DNA of 64,000 nt, taken from NCBI RefSeq assembly GCF_027580225.2, contig NC_073346.2, positions 9,078,001-9,142,000 on the forward strand, read 5' to 3'. The position numbers and the translations under genes were made by a program. This document shows positions 28,601 to 43,600 of this stretch, piece after piece; positions within the stretch are counted from its first letter, which is position 1, and every line of letters begins with the position of its first letter. The notes beneath the pieces are model-generated. The model had not been told where the DNA came from. It worked only from the letters and a program-made list of their open reading frames with translations, and did not search any database. Origin of the DNA: Misgurnus anguillicaudatus. Taxonomy: Eukaryota; Chordata; Actinopteri; Cypriniformes; Cobitidae.

Positions 28601-31600
28601 TGAATTTTCATAAAGCCCTCCCACCATAATCCTGGTAGTTTATTTTTGTCCAAAGCAGCAAATTGCTTTCCACCAAAAAGGTGCTACACGCTCAGACTGC
28701 AGCTTCAAATATCCCCAATTAAACCTCATCCCGGAGTGATTCTTGCTGATAATGCAGTGTTGTGCTGGTAAAGCAAACCATTAAAGTCTTTAATGTCAAG
28801 ACCATTAAAGACTCAAAATCCCAGCCCTGTCTTCTATTGTGAGACGTGCAAATACGCTTCACCGTTATATCGTAATAAATTGCTTTTGAGAGCCAAATGG
28901 GAATTATTTGTGGTATTTGCTAAGGCAAGCATCACTATTTCTCATGTTTAAGGTTAGGGATTTGAACAATCCCCTAACTCTCCAGTAGCTATAAACTGTA
29001 GTATGTAGCTCATCTTGTACATTTGCGCTATGGACATGAACTTCAAATTGGGAGGATTGTTGAGAAGAGCAGTGGGGGATGATAAAATATAAACAAATCA
29101 AAGAGACTTAAAGTACAGTATTGTTTATTGTAGGAGAGACATATGGCATTAAAGATCAAAGACGGTAAAGACAAAAAAAGTCTCTCTTGAGCTAGAAGAT
29201 AGCTAGAAACTGTATTATACATTATACAACAGTTCTTTCTGGTTCTCGAATCTGATTGGCTAAGAGCTATGCGATATTGTGCTGATAACGGCACTGTAAC
29301 CGCTTCACCTTTCGTATCATTCTGCCACCTAGTGAATGGAGGTCCTCTAAACAGGCTCATCTCTGAATGGAAAAACACAGACACCCTGTTTTTACACTCT
29401 CCGTGTGTCTCATTAGTTCACTAGCTCATAAATCAGTCTGTGAATCCCCAATCGGAAGTTATTATTCCGTCAAAGATCAGCGCTCTTGGATGTTACGTTA
29501 AAGTTAATGGGATTAATGTCTTGTCACATCGTGTGGACGATTAACACTTGGAAAGAGGAATATAAACACTCGTTTTTTTCTGGAAAACACTGTGGAACTG
29601 CAGGTAAGCCCCGCAGCTTTTAAATGTGGACATTGATCATTTACTTTATCGTGACGTGACTATTAAAACATGTTATGAGGTATATCGCCACTGGTATATT
29701 TATAAGCAGCATGCAAAAACATCTCTCTGACACTTATAAAAAACGTTTTATATAGTTCTGACAAGAACAAAGTTTAATAATAATAATCGAGTGCTCGTAT
29801 CGCGTTAAGAATAAATGAGAAAGCAATAGTAACGTTATACAAGTATAGTTTTATTCACTTTTACCTCGCGCCAAAACAATAACAACACAAAAAAACCCTA
29901 AATATGAATAAAAAACAAGTAATAGTTTGATCATGACACCAAATACTGCTGATTTGATCTCATTTTGACCATCAAAAACAAACAAGGCCGACATTAGAGC
30001 CAGGGAATCCCTGTCAGAGATGTAGCCCAGAGAGGGCGGTGGTCAGCGGGGCGAGTGAACACTGACGTCCGCTCATGCTTTGGTTCTCATTCGTACCGAA
30101 TCTCACTAAGCAAACGTTCAAACAGGCGCTATCTTTACTAATCGACTGCAGATTTAAATATAATACATATACATTCTCGACTGAACTAATCTTAAAACTA
30201 CACTTTGTGACCAAGAAACGGTAATATAAAGTAACGGCTTTTCTGTCCATTGAGTTGTTATGAGCTTCAAAGCAGCCGAAAGTGTTTCCTGTCATTCTGG
30301 CCGCCCTCAAATCCGTGGCGGAAGAAGTAGTTCTCAAACAAAGAGGCTTTTAAAATAACTCCGTTGTTTTCTAGTTTTCGTTTTTCAAACGTGTGCCGTT
30401 GAACTGTTGCCTCTGGCCTAATCACAGCCATGATGATATAGAGCTATATCACACTCCTACTCGAGCGATATTGCTTAACTATAAAATGCTGTTTTTTAAC
30501 CCAGCTGTGGGTCAAAATGGGACTGTGTAATTAATGGGAATGTAATTTTACCTAAACTTTAAAAAATGTTGGGTTATTTTCAACCCAGCATTTGGTCAAA
30601 AAGGGACCAGCAGCTGTGTTGAAATTAACCCAGAAAATGCTTATATTTCACCCAACAATGGGTTAAAACAATCCAGTTTTTTTGGGTTGAAACAACCCAG
30701 CATGGGTTAAATCAGTGTTGCCCAACCCAGTCCTATGTGGCACCCCTCTCAGGATGTTTTAGATGTCTCCCTATATAAAACACCTGATTTAACTCATCGG
30801 CTTGTTAATAGGGAGACATCTCCAACATGATGAGAGGAATCAGGTGTTTCATACAAGAAGAGATCTAAACCATCCTGGGAGGGGTGCCACGTAGGACTGG
30901 GTTGGGAAACACTGGGTTAAATTACAACCCAGTGAGCTGGGCTCATCACCTTTTGACCCAACACTGGGTTGAAAATAACCCAACATTTTTTTTCAGAGTA
31001 GGTAAAATTACATTCCCATTTTTTAGAGTAGGTGAAATTACATACCCATAAATGTTATAGTCTTATTCTGACCCAATGTTGGGTTAAAAAATGTTTTTTA
31101 GAGTGTATAAGCCTCTTTGATTTGTTTGAATTTTATCATCCCTTACTACTCTCAACAATCAGGAGGGTGATTTATTGTTGGGTCAAATATAAAACATTTT
31201 TGGCTTAACCCAACGTTTGGATTAAAAATAACCCAGCAATTTTTAAAATGTTGAAATGTTTCAACCTATTGTTGGGTAAAATATGTACAAGCCCAACTGC
31301 TTTGTAAAATTATCCTAAAAAATTAACCCAGAGTTGAAACAACCTAACATAGGTTTGTTTATACCCATTGTTTGGGTTTTTCCGTATTGTATCTAACCAT
31401 GCAAACCAGCATTTTTAAAGTGCAAACACTTGCAACTCTCTCATATCCATAGGCATAAGTTGCAGGTGGGACACGTCCCCAACACCTTTATGCCGAAGTT
31501 GATTGTGTCTCGATGACTTATTGGAAGAAATTTAAAACGACTTCTTGCGGTAGGTATGTATTAGGGTCCATTAACGTCTAAAACAAATGGGAAATGTGGG

Positions 31601-34600
31601 ATGCACTGCTTTTTCTGCTTTCCAAATGAAATTTGACAGTGCTAGCAGAGGAACTACTAAACAGATCATCAAGTTGTGTCTTTGACGCATTTGTAAAGAA
31701 GGTGAAATTCAATTGCAGCATGTTTCAGATGTAACTAATAGCACTTTTCCATTGCGTGGTAAAAAAACTGAAGGTTGCAGGTTTTTTCTAGTGTCACAGT
31801 TTATTACAAAGTTATATGCAGTTTTATTGTGTCAAGAACAGTGTTGAAGCAGTGTGTACTTTTTTCCTCTGTTTTTCGGTTTGTCATTGCTGTATTTTAA
31901 CGGTTTTAGCTATTAAGAAACCTTGGCTTTTTATTAGTATTTTTTTTCTCAGTTGTTTCATAGTTTAACCTTCTGGGCACTGTTAAAATTGTGAACATTT
32001 CTGCGGTCATCAAAACCATGCGGTGAAATGAAAAGCCCTTTATCTGGTAAATTTCCCAGGGTCTCAAGTCCTCAAGGTCAGTTTCAGCTGAAGGCTCCCA
32101 TTTCGCTGAACTCTAGTTTTCATTTGTTGACCGTGACAGTGTTATAGCCCTGTGAGTTTATGACGGCCATGCACAGCGCAGTCTGTGATTAAAGCGCACT
32201 TGTTAATCTGGCTATCAGCACGATACGAGCCGCTTTTATAAGCAAACAACAACATTTAATATTTCCCCTCGGCTCTGTTAAAAAAGGTGACACCTCCGAA
32301 GTAAATAGCCAATCGGAACGTCTCCTTTATGCTTCCCAGCAGTCTCCGGTTATGAGAGGAAAACAAATGCTGAAGCTGTAGAGGAAACGCATCTGAGCAG
32401 ACAGGTCTGTCTGTACGTGAGCCACATTTGAGGGTATTCAGAGGCAAGCGTGTGATCTGGATGTCACAAGGTGGCGTCTTCTGTCATTTCATCGCTGATT
32501 GTTCCAAAAACGCAATGTCCTTATCCTGCATGCAGCACTTCTTAGAAAAATACCATTTATGTGATTCTTTGAAGGAGGCTTATTGGATTAGAAGAACGAA
32601 ATAATATTCTGTCGTTTTAGTCTGTAGAGTCGTGTGACACATTTACTAAAAACATGTTTCTGTGTTTGCACACAGACGCCTTTGAGAGGAATTTTAAATC
32701 CTTATTAACAACATAAGAAGAGAAAAGATTCAACCCCATTTCTGTGCTTTCTATGTGGTCCTTGCTGTATACATTTTTTTAACCACAAGTCTGTCTTGTT
32801 GTTGGTCTTTCCATGGAGTTACAAAGTCGCAAGTTTTGTTTGTACTTTCACTTTTTTCAGTTCTACTTAATCCTCTTATGTTCACATAAGTCATATGATT
32901 GATTGATTCAGCGTTAGTCAGTTGTTAAACAGGTGTTAAAAAGTTTTTTGAAAGCATTAAAAACATCAAATTAAAAAACGCTTTGCAGTGAGTGTAAAAG
33001 ACTACTTTACTACTTTAACACTCATCAATTAAGAGAAAACATTTGCATGAAAAACGTCTTCCTAATGAGTTTTTATATCTGTAATACCACGATTATCCAC
33101 TCTTACTCAATTTATAAAAAAACTGGAAAAAATATTTATTAATTTTTCACTTCGTGTATGTTTTGATGATCGCTTTGAATTTGATCGCTTATGCTGTGTT
33201 TACACCAACCGCGTTTCAGGCGTCAAAATTGCGTCTACCACACCTAGTTTGCCGTTTGAACAGTTTGAATGCATTCGTGCGTCTAGAGCGAAGTAGAGGC
33301 ATGGAAAAAGCAAGCATTTGATGCGCAAAACCTTCTTCTTGTGGGAGGGGCAAGTGCTATGCGGTTGTATGTTTGCAAGATGACTGATGTTGATTGTGCA
33401 TTTATCGAGAGAGTTACCGGTTTGTATTTGGTAACCTTACTATAGGGGGAAAATAAACGGCACGGGTTGATAAACGTCACGTGACTCAAAAGTGAAATGT
33501 GTATTACAACTTACCAGGTTGCCCAATATCCTCACTGACACTCTTCCAAGCGCTCATTTTTATTGCTGTCTCTATAGAAATAAGAACGTGTGTCGTATAG
33601 CTCCAGGTGACTGCTTACGGACAATATCAAGCGTTCCTTCAGGTTGAGTGAGTGACTTCGGGTGGGGCTGCCACCATAGCAGCAAGCAAACTCCTGATTG
33701 GTTAATGAGGCGCGAAATTCCGCCAAAGTTAATTTTTTTCAAGTCGGGCGTCAGCCACAAATTCGCGTCAAACGCAAAATGCACAAGAAGCACCATTTGC
33801 GCATACCGTGCCAGGCGCTCAATTCGTGCGAACTAGACGCGCGAATTAGGCGGAAAGGCGTCTTCAGCACCACACCAAACGCCTCATTGCGTGCGTGAGA
33901 CCTCCAGATGCACGTGAACGCGTCTTCACATTGACTTAACATTGAAATCACTTGCGCTTCATGCCTCTACCGCGGCTAGTGTAAACGCAGCATTACAAAA
34001 TTCCTTTACAAAAATTGAATTATTTCAGCTTTTTGCTTAAAAAAATTATTTTTGAAGAAAAAAATATTTAAGAGTTTATAAGCAGAGAAAAATATAGATA
34101 GGATGATTTTTTTCCATTTATTGTTTGTTTATAAGCAGTGGTGTCAAAAGTATTCATATTCATTACTCAAGTAGAAGTATAGATACTAGGGTTTAAAAAG
34201 ACTTTTGTAGAAGTTGAAGTATCAACTCAAGCTTTTTACTCAAGTAAAAGTGAAAAAGTACTGGTTTCAAAACTACTTAAAGTATAAAAGTATAAGTAAT
34301 GTAAGGAAAAAAATGTCATTACCGAAAAAAGCCTAGGCCGCACCACAGGGGCCTTTTGGGCACTACCCTATCTCCTCTAAAAAATGTTTCTAAAGGCCAT
34401 AATAACTATAGTGTTATTAAAATGTTAATGTTAAAAAAATTGGGATGCACTAGGGCCAGGGGTATGCAATGTCAGTCCTGGAGTGCCGATGTCCTGCAGA
34501 TTTTAGCTCCAACCCTTATAAAACCTTGGTTACCTGTAGTTTCAGGTGACTTTAACCTTTATTAGTTTGTTCAGGTCTGCTTGATTAGACTGGAGCTAAA

Positions 34601-37600
34601 CACTGCAGGGCATCAGCACTCCATGTTGCCTACCCCTGCACTAGGCTATCTGTTTCAACCAAATACGGTATATGCCCATTAAAAATGAACGCTTTTTAAT
34701 ACAATGCAAACAAATACATTAAAGCAGTGGTTCTCAAACTGGATGTCGCCAGATGGTGCCAGGGGCCCCAGTTTTATAATATTTTATGAAATACATTACT
34801 TTATTATAAATTCTGTGTAATTAAACCTCAGAAAAATAAGGCTAATAAACAAAAGCAATACATTGTATAATTGAATATGTTTTGTTTAATTCAAATTTTA
34901 AGTTTTAGAATGTTTATGTCAATCCACTGTACACAAGGGAGGCCGCAAAAAATGTTTGATAACAACTGCATTAAAGAACCATATATGTGTACTACAGAGC
35001 ATTAACATGTGTTCCATAGATATGATGACTAGTGCCTATAAATATTGTAATGGTGCAAAAAAATCTTCAGATCAGTGCCGCTGGTGGCCAAACTTTTACA
35101 GTGGTGCCCTCTTTAGTTAAAAAACAACAAAATCACACACTATAGTATGTGTGAGAATAGAAATATGCTATTGTTATCATTTATAATTGTATTTTGACAG
35201 CAACACAAACTACAAATATGCAATTATATATTATAGCCTATATTTCTGCATCTGTACTTGTGTAGCTAATGGACTTTTGTATACTTTACTTTAGTCAGTA
35301 TAAATCCAAGCAATTTTGGAGAATTACTAAATGTCTTTATTGTAAGTAAATTAAAAGTCAGGTTGAAGGAAACAGCTGATGTCTATTAACAAAAGCAAAA
35401 GTTGGTATGTATGGTTATGTGTTTCATTGATTTAACACTCAAGCATTCAGCTAAGTAGGTTTTGTTAATGCAAATAAAATTTAGGGTAGTTATTAGCATA
35501 TACAAAACAACAGATGTCTTTAGCATATATACCTTTGCCATGCTTCAAAACGCAACGCAGCACAATGTAATTTAAGTTGAACAACTGAAGTTACATGATA
35601 TAAATTGGTATTGTTACACTAAATCACACAGATGAGTTGCTGTCAGCAGCCAGTTATACATTTACACAGTCTTGTGAATGTGAACTGACCTGAAAGTGAT
35701 GCGCGAGTTTTATTTCGTACTTTTCCATTTGAAGACAGAATGCCGCGTTCTGTTACTGTACAAACATATGGCGGATGATATCAAAGCATCGCGAGGGGAG
35801 ACACTCTGCATGCTTTCTAATCGCTCTCGCTGTTCTTTTATGTTTCTCTTTGCAGCGCTATCGAACAAACTTTTGATCATCTGCACTGCAGCCAGCTGGG
35901 GGGCGGGGATTGCGTACAAACCAATAGGGAGTCGGAATGGTGAATGTTTATACTTCTCATCCAACCACAGACGCATTCATCTGGATGACGCAATTTATCA
36001 AGATAGGTTTTTTAACGATGACAAGCCGGAATGTAAAAAAGAAAACAAGTTGAAATTAATAGAAGTAACGAGGCGATTTTTAAAATGTAAGGAGTAGAAA
36101 GTACAGATAATTGTGTGAAAATGTAAGGAGTAGAAGTAAAAAGTCGTCTGAAAAATAATTACTCAAGTAAAGTATAGATACCCAAAATATCTACTTAAGT
36201 AAGGTAACGAAGTATTTGTACTTCGTTACTTGACACCTCTGTTTATAAGCAGAGGGTCCGTTCTTTCATTTGATATATTTGTATGTTTATATTTTTAGAA
36301 GAAAATTTTTCTAAAAGGCATTTTGTGAAACTTTTGTGAAAATCACAAAAATTCTGGCGGGCAGCTTTTCAAAAAAACAAACAAACAAAAAACGGTTCGC
36401 TGGGAATGAGTTAAGGTCATGTACTGTATTACTATCTAGGGTGTTTTAAATGCTACTAGCCCAGCTTACAAACGATCTGATCAATCTTTCCCGTTTTCAT
36501 TATCTAGTAAGTAAAAAACCTAGGAAATCTTATATTTGACCAAACGATTGGTTATAACAACTCATCATTTTAGATTATAACTCTGCATAGGTTAAGTTAC
36601 AACCTAACGGTTTGTTTGTCTCTTTTTGACCCAATGCTGGGTTGATAATAGCCCATAATTTTTTAGATTGTACGTCTAATCATACTACTGTACAGTTATA
36701 TAAGCACCCATTGGAAATTACTAATTCTTTTACAGTAATAATAAGAATTTGCTTATTTTATGATTAAAATGCTGAAAAAAAATGCTGGATTGTTTAATAA
36801 AATACGGTGGATAAAATATGGACAAACCCAACTGTTGTATTGAATTAACCTAGAAAATCTCCATACCAAACCATTGGTTGAAACAACCCAGCATTTTTCT
36901 AGTGTACCCGTTTAAATTTCCATAAACACACATTTAGTACATTATCAGTGTTGCAGAGTTTATGACTGTCATCAGTTGCCTGCGAAGGCTTTTATCCTCA
37001 TTTGCATAACCAGCAAAACCATTTAATGCTTTTGATGCAGGTGCAGACATTCCCATCACATTTTATTATCATACTCTCATATTTCTCAATCACTGCTGAT
37101 GCAATTGATTTCCATCAGGTTTATTATACATCACATTATCGGAGAATTAAAGTTGAGCTTTGGAAACAGTGATACACAGCATAAGTTAAAGGTCACCTTC
37201 TGTCTGATCCCATTTTTTAAACCCTAGTTAGTGTGTAATGTTGCTGTTAGAGCATAAATAATAGCTGTAAAATGATAAAGTTCAAAGTTCACTGCAAGGC
37301 GATATATTTTCTTTAACAGAATTCACCTTTCAAAGTCTACAGCGAACGACCGGTTTGGACTACATCCCTCTACTTCCTGCTTTAATGACGTCAATAGAAC
37401 AGTTTTTGACTAAACTCCACCCACAGGAATACTTCAGTCGCCAGCTAAGCTAACGGCAAGCTAAGCTGCTATTGAATCAAAACACACTAAACAAGCTACA
37501 CAATCCGAACTCGATACGTATTTCTGAAGGAGGAACTTCATAGACCAAGGAAGACTTCAGCCCATTTTTAGGACAGTGAAAACAGCGCTATAGAGAGAAG

Positions 37601-40600
37601 TAAATTGTGTGAAAAATACAGCCTTTTTTACACGTGAAAAATGAACACATGTTATATTGCGCACTGTAAACACAATCAAAGAACAGGACCTTTAAGAGAA
37701 AGCTGAGAGCCGTGACAGCACAGCAGCCTGAGAAGAGATTATGTCTCGTGTGTGTGTGTGTGTGTAGTTTGGTTTGTAACATTATGTAGATGACATTTCA
37801 GAATACTTTATAGAGCCTTAGGAGGTCTTTATTAAAATAATCCATAAATACATCATCCAGTACCATGTAAACAGCAGGACTTGTTCTTCTCCAGCCTGTG
37901 GGTGTTCAAAAGATTGACCGAGCGCCTAGAAACCAATGACTGTCTCAACAGGTTCACATGTCTGCGTGTCACATCACCGCTTGAGTTCTTAAGACCTTTG
38001 CGTAGCCTAGAAATGATAAAACCTTGACACAGGCCTTTCAAACATGGATCTTACTTTATAAATGACTTCACTGCTGGAAAATACTCACGGATGTTGTTTT
38101 CTTTATTTATTAGCGCTCGTGTTTTTGATGTAGAACATCTTGCAGTATGTATTGGTCTTGACTTCCTTTACATTATCCTTTGCATAACAACATTAAGGTG
38201 GTGTTTACATGACTATTTTACCTACCTAAAAAAACTGAAAATCTTTTATATGTTTTTGAAATCAATAGTGTAATAATTTCTGTGTAAACTAGAAACATGC
38301 AAATTTGTGCAAATGATGATGTCGTGCATTATTTCGTGTTTAGAAATGTTTTTCGTGATTTAAATCCGATCGCTCAAACCACTTCAGGAGGTGGTCTGGG
38401 ATGCATTTGGGAAGCTTCGTCTTAAATTTTTTAAGGCGGATTAATGAATTGTGCATTTGCATTTTCTTTATCAATAGAAGATTTAGGCCTGCAAAACGAT
38501 TAATCGCGTCTAATTATTTGCAGAAGAAAAGTTTTGGTTTACATCATTTGCGTGTACTTTGTACAATAATTATGTTTATATATAAATACACACAAAAAAA
38601 TATATTTAATATGAAGTATTAATAATTATATATCATATAAATTATATATAAATATAAAAATGTACATGCATGAAATATTTCTTAAATGTATACTTGCAGC
38701 TGTGTGTATTTATGTATATTTATTATACACAGTACACACATATATTAATGTAAACAATTTTTTTTTATTCAAAAACAGATATCTATCCAATTAGGGCTGC
38801 AAAATAATTAGTTGTGACTAATCGCATTTAGTCGTGACTAATCCAAGACGCATTTATGTGGCCGAATGTAAATGGAATGGTTTTAATAAATCAGATAGCT
38901 ATCTGATCAGAGAAAAACATGAAGTCACCAGGTGTAAAAACGGCTTAAGCTAATTTTTGTCATGTACTACTGTAAGGCTTAGTGGTAGAAGCAGCACAAA
39001 AGGTCATGGGTTTGAATCCAAAGAATAAACACATACTGATAAAAATGTACACTTTGTACATACAGGGGTTTTCAAACTTTATGGTGTCAAGGACCCCCAA
39101 ATATGATGAACCCTTTGTGAGGGAACCCTTACCTAAAATATATATCAAGTTATATATTTTTTATGTATAACAAAAATATTTGGCTACACTAACAATAATG
39201 CTACATTTTTACATAATACAAAATTAAAATTTATTTGTAACTTGCAACTTTGAAAATAAACTTGTTTTATAGCAGCTTTTATAATGATTACTGCTAATGA
39301 TACACCAACATATTGCAGTGGCTGGTATAGCAGCCGATATTTGATTTTTTTTCCTCGGCATCTGTTACTTAAATTTGTTGTTTGTAATGAAAAGACACGC
39401 ACATGTAAAGCCAAAGTCTGACAGACCAGAAAATGACCAATCATTATTCACTTTTTAACATGACGTTATGTTGTGTTACAAAGTCTTATTTAAACAGTAC
39501 CATGAGATGTCAGATCCACATTATTATGTAAAAAGGTATATTTATAAATATTATGCATAACAGATGTTTGTTTAGTTTCACCAATTTTCTGTTTGTCTCT
39601 TATTTATTGTAGTTACATTTGTGTTATATCGGCCAAACAGCTTTCTTAATATCGGTATAGCGATACAATATTTGGATTATAATAACGATTGCTCGTTGAG
39701 TGTCGTGGCTGCTTTCGTTAGCTTTACTTCTTTGCTATCATCTCTGTGCTCTTTGAGCAGAGTCTGCGCTAAAACTTTAGATATAACAGTAAGACAGTCA
39801 ATTTCATAATATTATTATAAAAATGAGAGAAGTCAGTGCAAAACGTGTGGAATAAGTCCCGCCTTCTAAATAAAAGAGCCAATTGTCAAAGGTAAAGTCA
39901 TTGCGTCTCACTGCAGAAGCTCCTGACTGGTAACGTTAGCCAGAGAAACATTACAAGAGCACATGCGCGTTAGCTGCCTGGTTGGAGCAACCAAATATAA
40001 ACTTTTTAATGCAATTTGAGCTTCATAGAAAAAAATTTATGCGACAGTTCATCTAAGTTTTTGTTGCTGTTTTTGAAATATTTTATTTCAATGTGAGTGT
40101 GTGTTCTCCGAGTCCGATAGACCCACATAGTATAGTATTACCCACAATGTTAAACAGACCCGGGACCTGAATTAATAAATTAAGACTCGACCCGGACCCG
40201 GCTGATCATTTAAAGAGACAATAAGTAGGATTTACCCCCATCTAGTGGTGAAATTGTATTTTGCATTCAAACGAATAGTGCTCTCTAGCGCCTCGCTTTT
40301 CCAAATATGTATCGTAACTACGGTAGCCGTTATGTAATCACTGATCTCCTTTGCAGCTAGTTCACGTGTTCTCAATGAAACACGTTGTGGAAACGTGTTG
40401 GTAGGCTAGTGCTTTTTGTCCCTTTCCGCTATTATAGTTTATCAATACGGCGGAGCGACATGGAAGCCTTTTTGGACTTACCCGTCCAATGTAAATAAAG
40501 AGAAGCAATTCTAAGCTTACAAAAAAAAGTCAGATCATTGGCAGAGGTCATTTGACACCAACGAGGACATATTTATGAATAAAGACATTGTTTTTGATTA

Positions 40601-43600
40601 ATAAAACATTTAAAACCCTACTTGCTGTCCCTTTAAAATATAGACCCGAACCCGTACAGGTTTCGGGTCTTCCGTGTAGACCTCTACCTACCCTGCCCTA
40701 GAACCTCCTGGGGGTCCCCGGACACCATGTCACCCTGCGTCACTTTGGATTAAAGTGTCTGTTAAATTTGTAAAAATTTGAATGTGATCGTATTCAAAGT
40801 AATGATATTTTGGCCCAGCAATACAATAGGCCAATATTTAGCCATTTAAAATAAAGAGATTGGCAGATTAATTGAAGTGGTTAATATGCACATTTAAAAT
40901 TCAGTTGAAAGAGAAAACTTTGACGTATCACTAAGTTTACTTTACACTGCATAGTGACAATATCTTTTTGATTACTGCAATCAAAAAAAAGAAAGGAAAA
41001 TGCTGGGTTTTTTTCTAACTCGGCGTTGGGTAAATATTGGACAGGACACACAGATGTGTTAAAAATTACTCAATGCTTTGTTGTTTCAACCCAACTGCTG
41101 GGTTATTAGAACCCATTGGATAACTTAATCCCATGCATTGGGTAACTTTTAACCCATCTGTATGTTCAGTCCAATATTTACCCAACACTGGGTTGAAAAT
41201 AACCCAGATGCAAGCCTTAAACAGGGTTCTTTTGTTTGTGTTTCCTTCAGCAAAAGCAAATGTAGTTTAATGATGAAAATGAAGGTTTAAAAACAGCCGA
41301 TAAAACTCTAGTCACTCAAGTCAGGTTTTATGATGCACCCCCCTCCCTGCCATCGGGCTTTAATGAAGGCAGGTTTTTAAAATGTTATATTTAATTTGAT
41401 TTAGCATTTTTATGAGACAAGCTCTTCCCTCAATCACATTTAAATGTTTATTGTTACATTAGCTGTCCTGCTTACAGTCAGGGTTTTGGACTACAGTTAA
41501 TAAATGTGAACGATTTCCATAAAATATTCAAAGAAGCCCATTACTGCCACAGCGCCTCATCTCCTCGGCTAAACTTCAATCAGTTTTGCATTTGAAATGC
41601 ATTAAATGCCCGGGTAAAACCCTATAATCTGCACGGCAATATTGTTATAACTGCTATCGGGGAAAACGTGAACTTATATATGAGACGCATTAATTCTGCT
41701 GTTTAATTATTTAGAGTATATTGATTTCTCACACATTGTTTGGATTCATAACTCATTAAGTATTTAAAACACTCATGTAATTTTCTTGTTTACCAGAGAG
41801 TACAATGGTATGGCTGTAAATCTTGCAAAAAATAATTACACGGTACCAGTGGAAGCTAATGGTCATTTTAATAGCTTCCCTTTAATTACTGTCATTATTA
41901 TGCGAGTATTTAATGAGAAAAAACCTTCATGTTTCTTTTTTTTAATAAGAGTGTGACATACAGTATTTCGGTATGTGCTTGCTTTAACCTTATATAAAAT
42001 CTGTATTATCTAATATTTGGATGCCGCAGTATAACTTCAAGCAATAACTCTGTCATGTTGTATACCGATGCCTTCATAGATAATTTTTATCATTTACATT
42101 TTCCGTGCATTACAAGGTATGCATAAGTATGTACTGATCTTTTTCACTGCTAACCCACATTGAGTTATACTATGTGATTATAATACACTTATAGCTGGGT
42201 TTATCCTAGTCCCAGACTAAAATGCATGTTTGAGATGCCTTAATAAAAAATAAAAAAACACCTTGCATATCTTAACATGTTGTTTTGTCTCAAGATTCAC
42301 AACAATATTCTTTTTTGTAAGTTATGTTTGTAAAAATGTCCTCAAATAGCTTAGGCCTAGTCCTGAATTAAGCTTAACCCTGTAATTGTGTATTTGTGTT
42401 ACAAAAGCTGTATGGGGCATCACCATTTTAAGGTCCTTATTTGTACAATTTAGGTATATGTATACAGTACATGTACTAAGGAAGAAATATGCACTCTTTA
42501 GGTACAAATGTGTACTTTTAAGAAAGGTACTGCTCTAGCAACCCAGTCTCACGGCAGTTCGTGACATAGTGACAGCTTTTGTAACTTTAGTTACAAAAGT
42601 AGATGATTAATGTATATGATGAGCTGTGTTAAGCAATTTTGAAAAGAAAATACTATAAGACACACTCACATTTGTATCTAAATCAGATTAGTACCATTTA
42701 AACTTAAGCTGGGCCAGTTTTAATGCAGTTTTAATGCTCACCAGTGGGTGGCGCTGCTGTTTCATCTTTGTCATCCCTTGTCTCTTTCTGTGCAGATGAT
42801 GGAGAGGACAGAAGTGCAGATGACAAGCTTTCACCGGTGGGTTCAACAGTCAAGCAGGTTAGAAGCACTAACCTCATTATTATTTTTACAGTACAGGACT
42901 GACATAAACTCTCTTTGCCCACATATATAACTGATTTTATAACAGTTAGTAACCTGGTTTAAAGTAGTGTCACAGTATCAGCATCTTCAAGAACATCTCA
43001 ACCTTTCGCAGATTTATATAACATTACTACACACAGATCAGCACTGTTAAGGATAGGGGTGCGCTTACACCATGAAGGTTTTTTCGAGTAATACAGAAAG
43101 CTTGTAAATCCTGTGGTGCTGGTTCAAATCCACCAGTTTTAAGAACCTGTAACATGAAAAGTGCTCATTTAAAAGGAACCTTGTAGCATCAACCCATTTT
43201 CATGAAGTGAGTGTTAATACAGTAGCATACACAAGTAAACACAACATGCAGTTTTTAAATGAATGTTTTTATTATGAAGGGAAAACAAAATCCAAACACA
43301 TGGCCCTATGTGTAAAAGTACTTGCCCCCCCCCGTTAAAACCTGAGATCAGTTTCTCTAGCCACACCCAGGCCTGATTACTGCCACACCTGTTCGCAATC
43401 TAGAATTCACTTAAATAGGACCTGCCTGACAAAGTAAAATAGACCAAAAGATCCTCAAAAGCAACACATCATGTTGAGATCCAAAGAAATTCAGGAACAA
43501 ATGAGAAAGAAAGTAACTTAAATCTATCAGTCTGTAAAGCCATTTCTAAAGCTTTGGGACTCCAGCGAACCACAGTAAGAGCCATTATTCACAAATGGCG

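Larger units (their letters stand above)
34136..36241. mobile_element. hAT-type element, 2.1 kb, perfect 8-bp duplication
   Basis: Starts CAGTGGTGTCAAAAGTATTC and ends AAGTATTTGTACTTCGTTACTTGACACCTCTG (last 20 read CGTTACTTGACACCTCTG). TTTATAAG is duplicated at 34128-34135 and 36242-36249. Inside are a smaller hAT MITE (34725-34968), a palindromic element near 34449-34645, and an open frame at 35696-36097 (133 residues, some Lys/Glu at the C end, no family recognised). Probably non-autonomous. Confidence 0.85.
33019..36410. mobile_element. TTAA MITE family 3, copy C, split by two later elements
   Basis: TTAA at 33015-33018 and 36411-36414. The left outer end is degraded but continues 'caattaagagaaaacatttgc' as in copy B; the right end has 'tctggcgggcagctttt'. 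Insertions at 33192-33992 and 34136-36241 account for about 2.9 kb of its length. Confidence 0.75.
14285..42795 (+). other. dcdc2 intron 7 (about 28.5 kb)
   Basis: Phase-1 intron from gtaaga to tgtgcag. No additional coding exon could be recognised inside; the flanking exons join in frame without one. It is dominated by transposable elements (listed separately). Apparently non-repetitive blocks lie around 16860-17480, 22840-23210, 28030-28280, 32000-32760 and 41500-41930. Human DCDC2 is also a very large gene, so a giant intron is expected. Confidence 0.8.

Noticed and set aside
30014..30337. 107-residue - strand frame as a gene
   Set aside because: Located in a repeat-like region and without any recognisable motif.
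35696..36097. 133-residue frame as a host gene
   Set aside because: It lies wholly inside a hAT-type element; kept only as a transposon-related observation.
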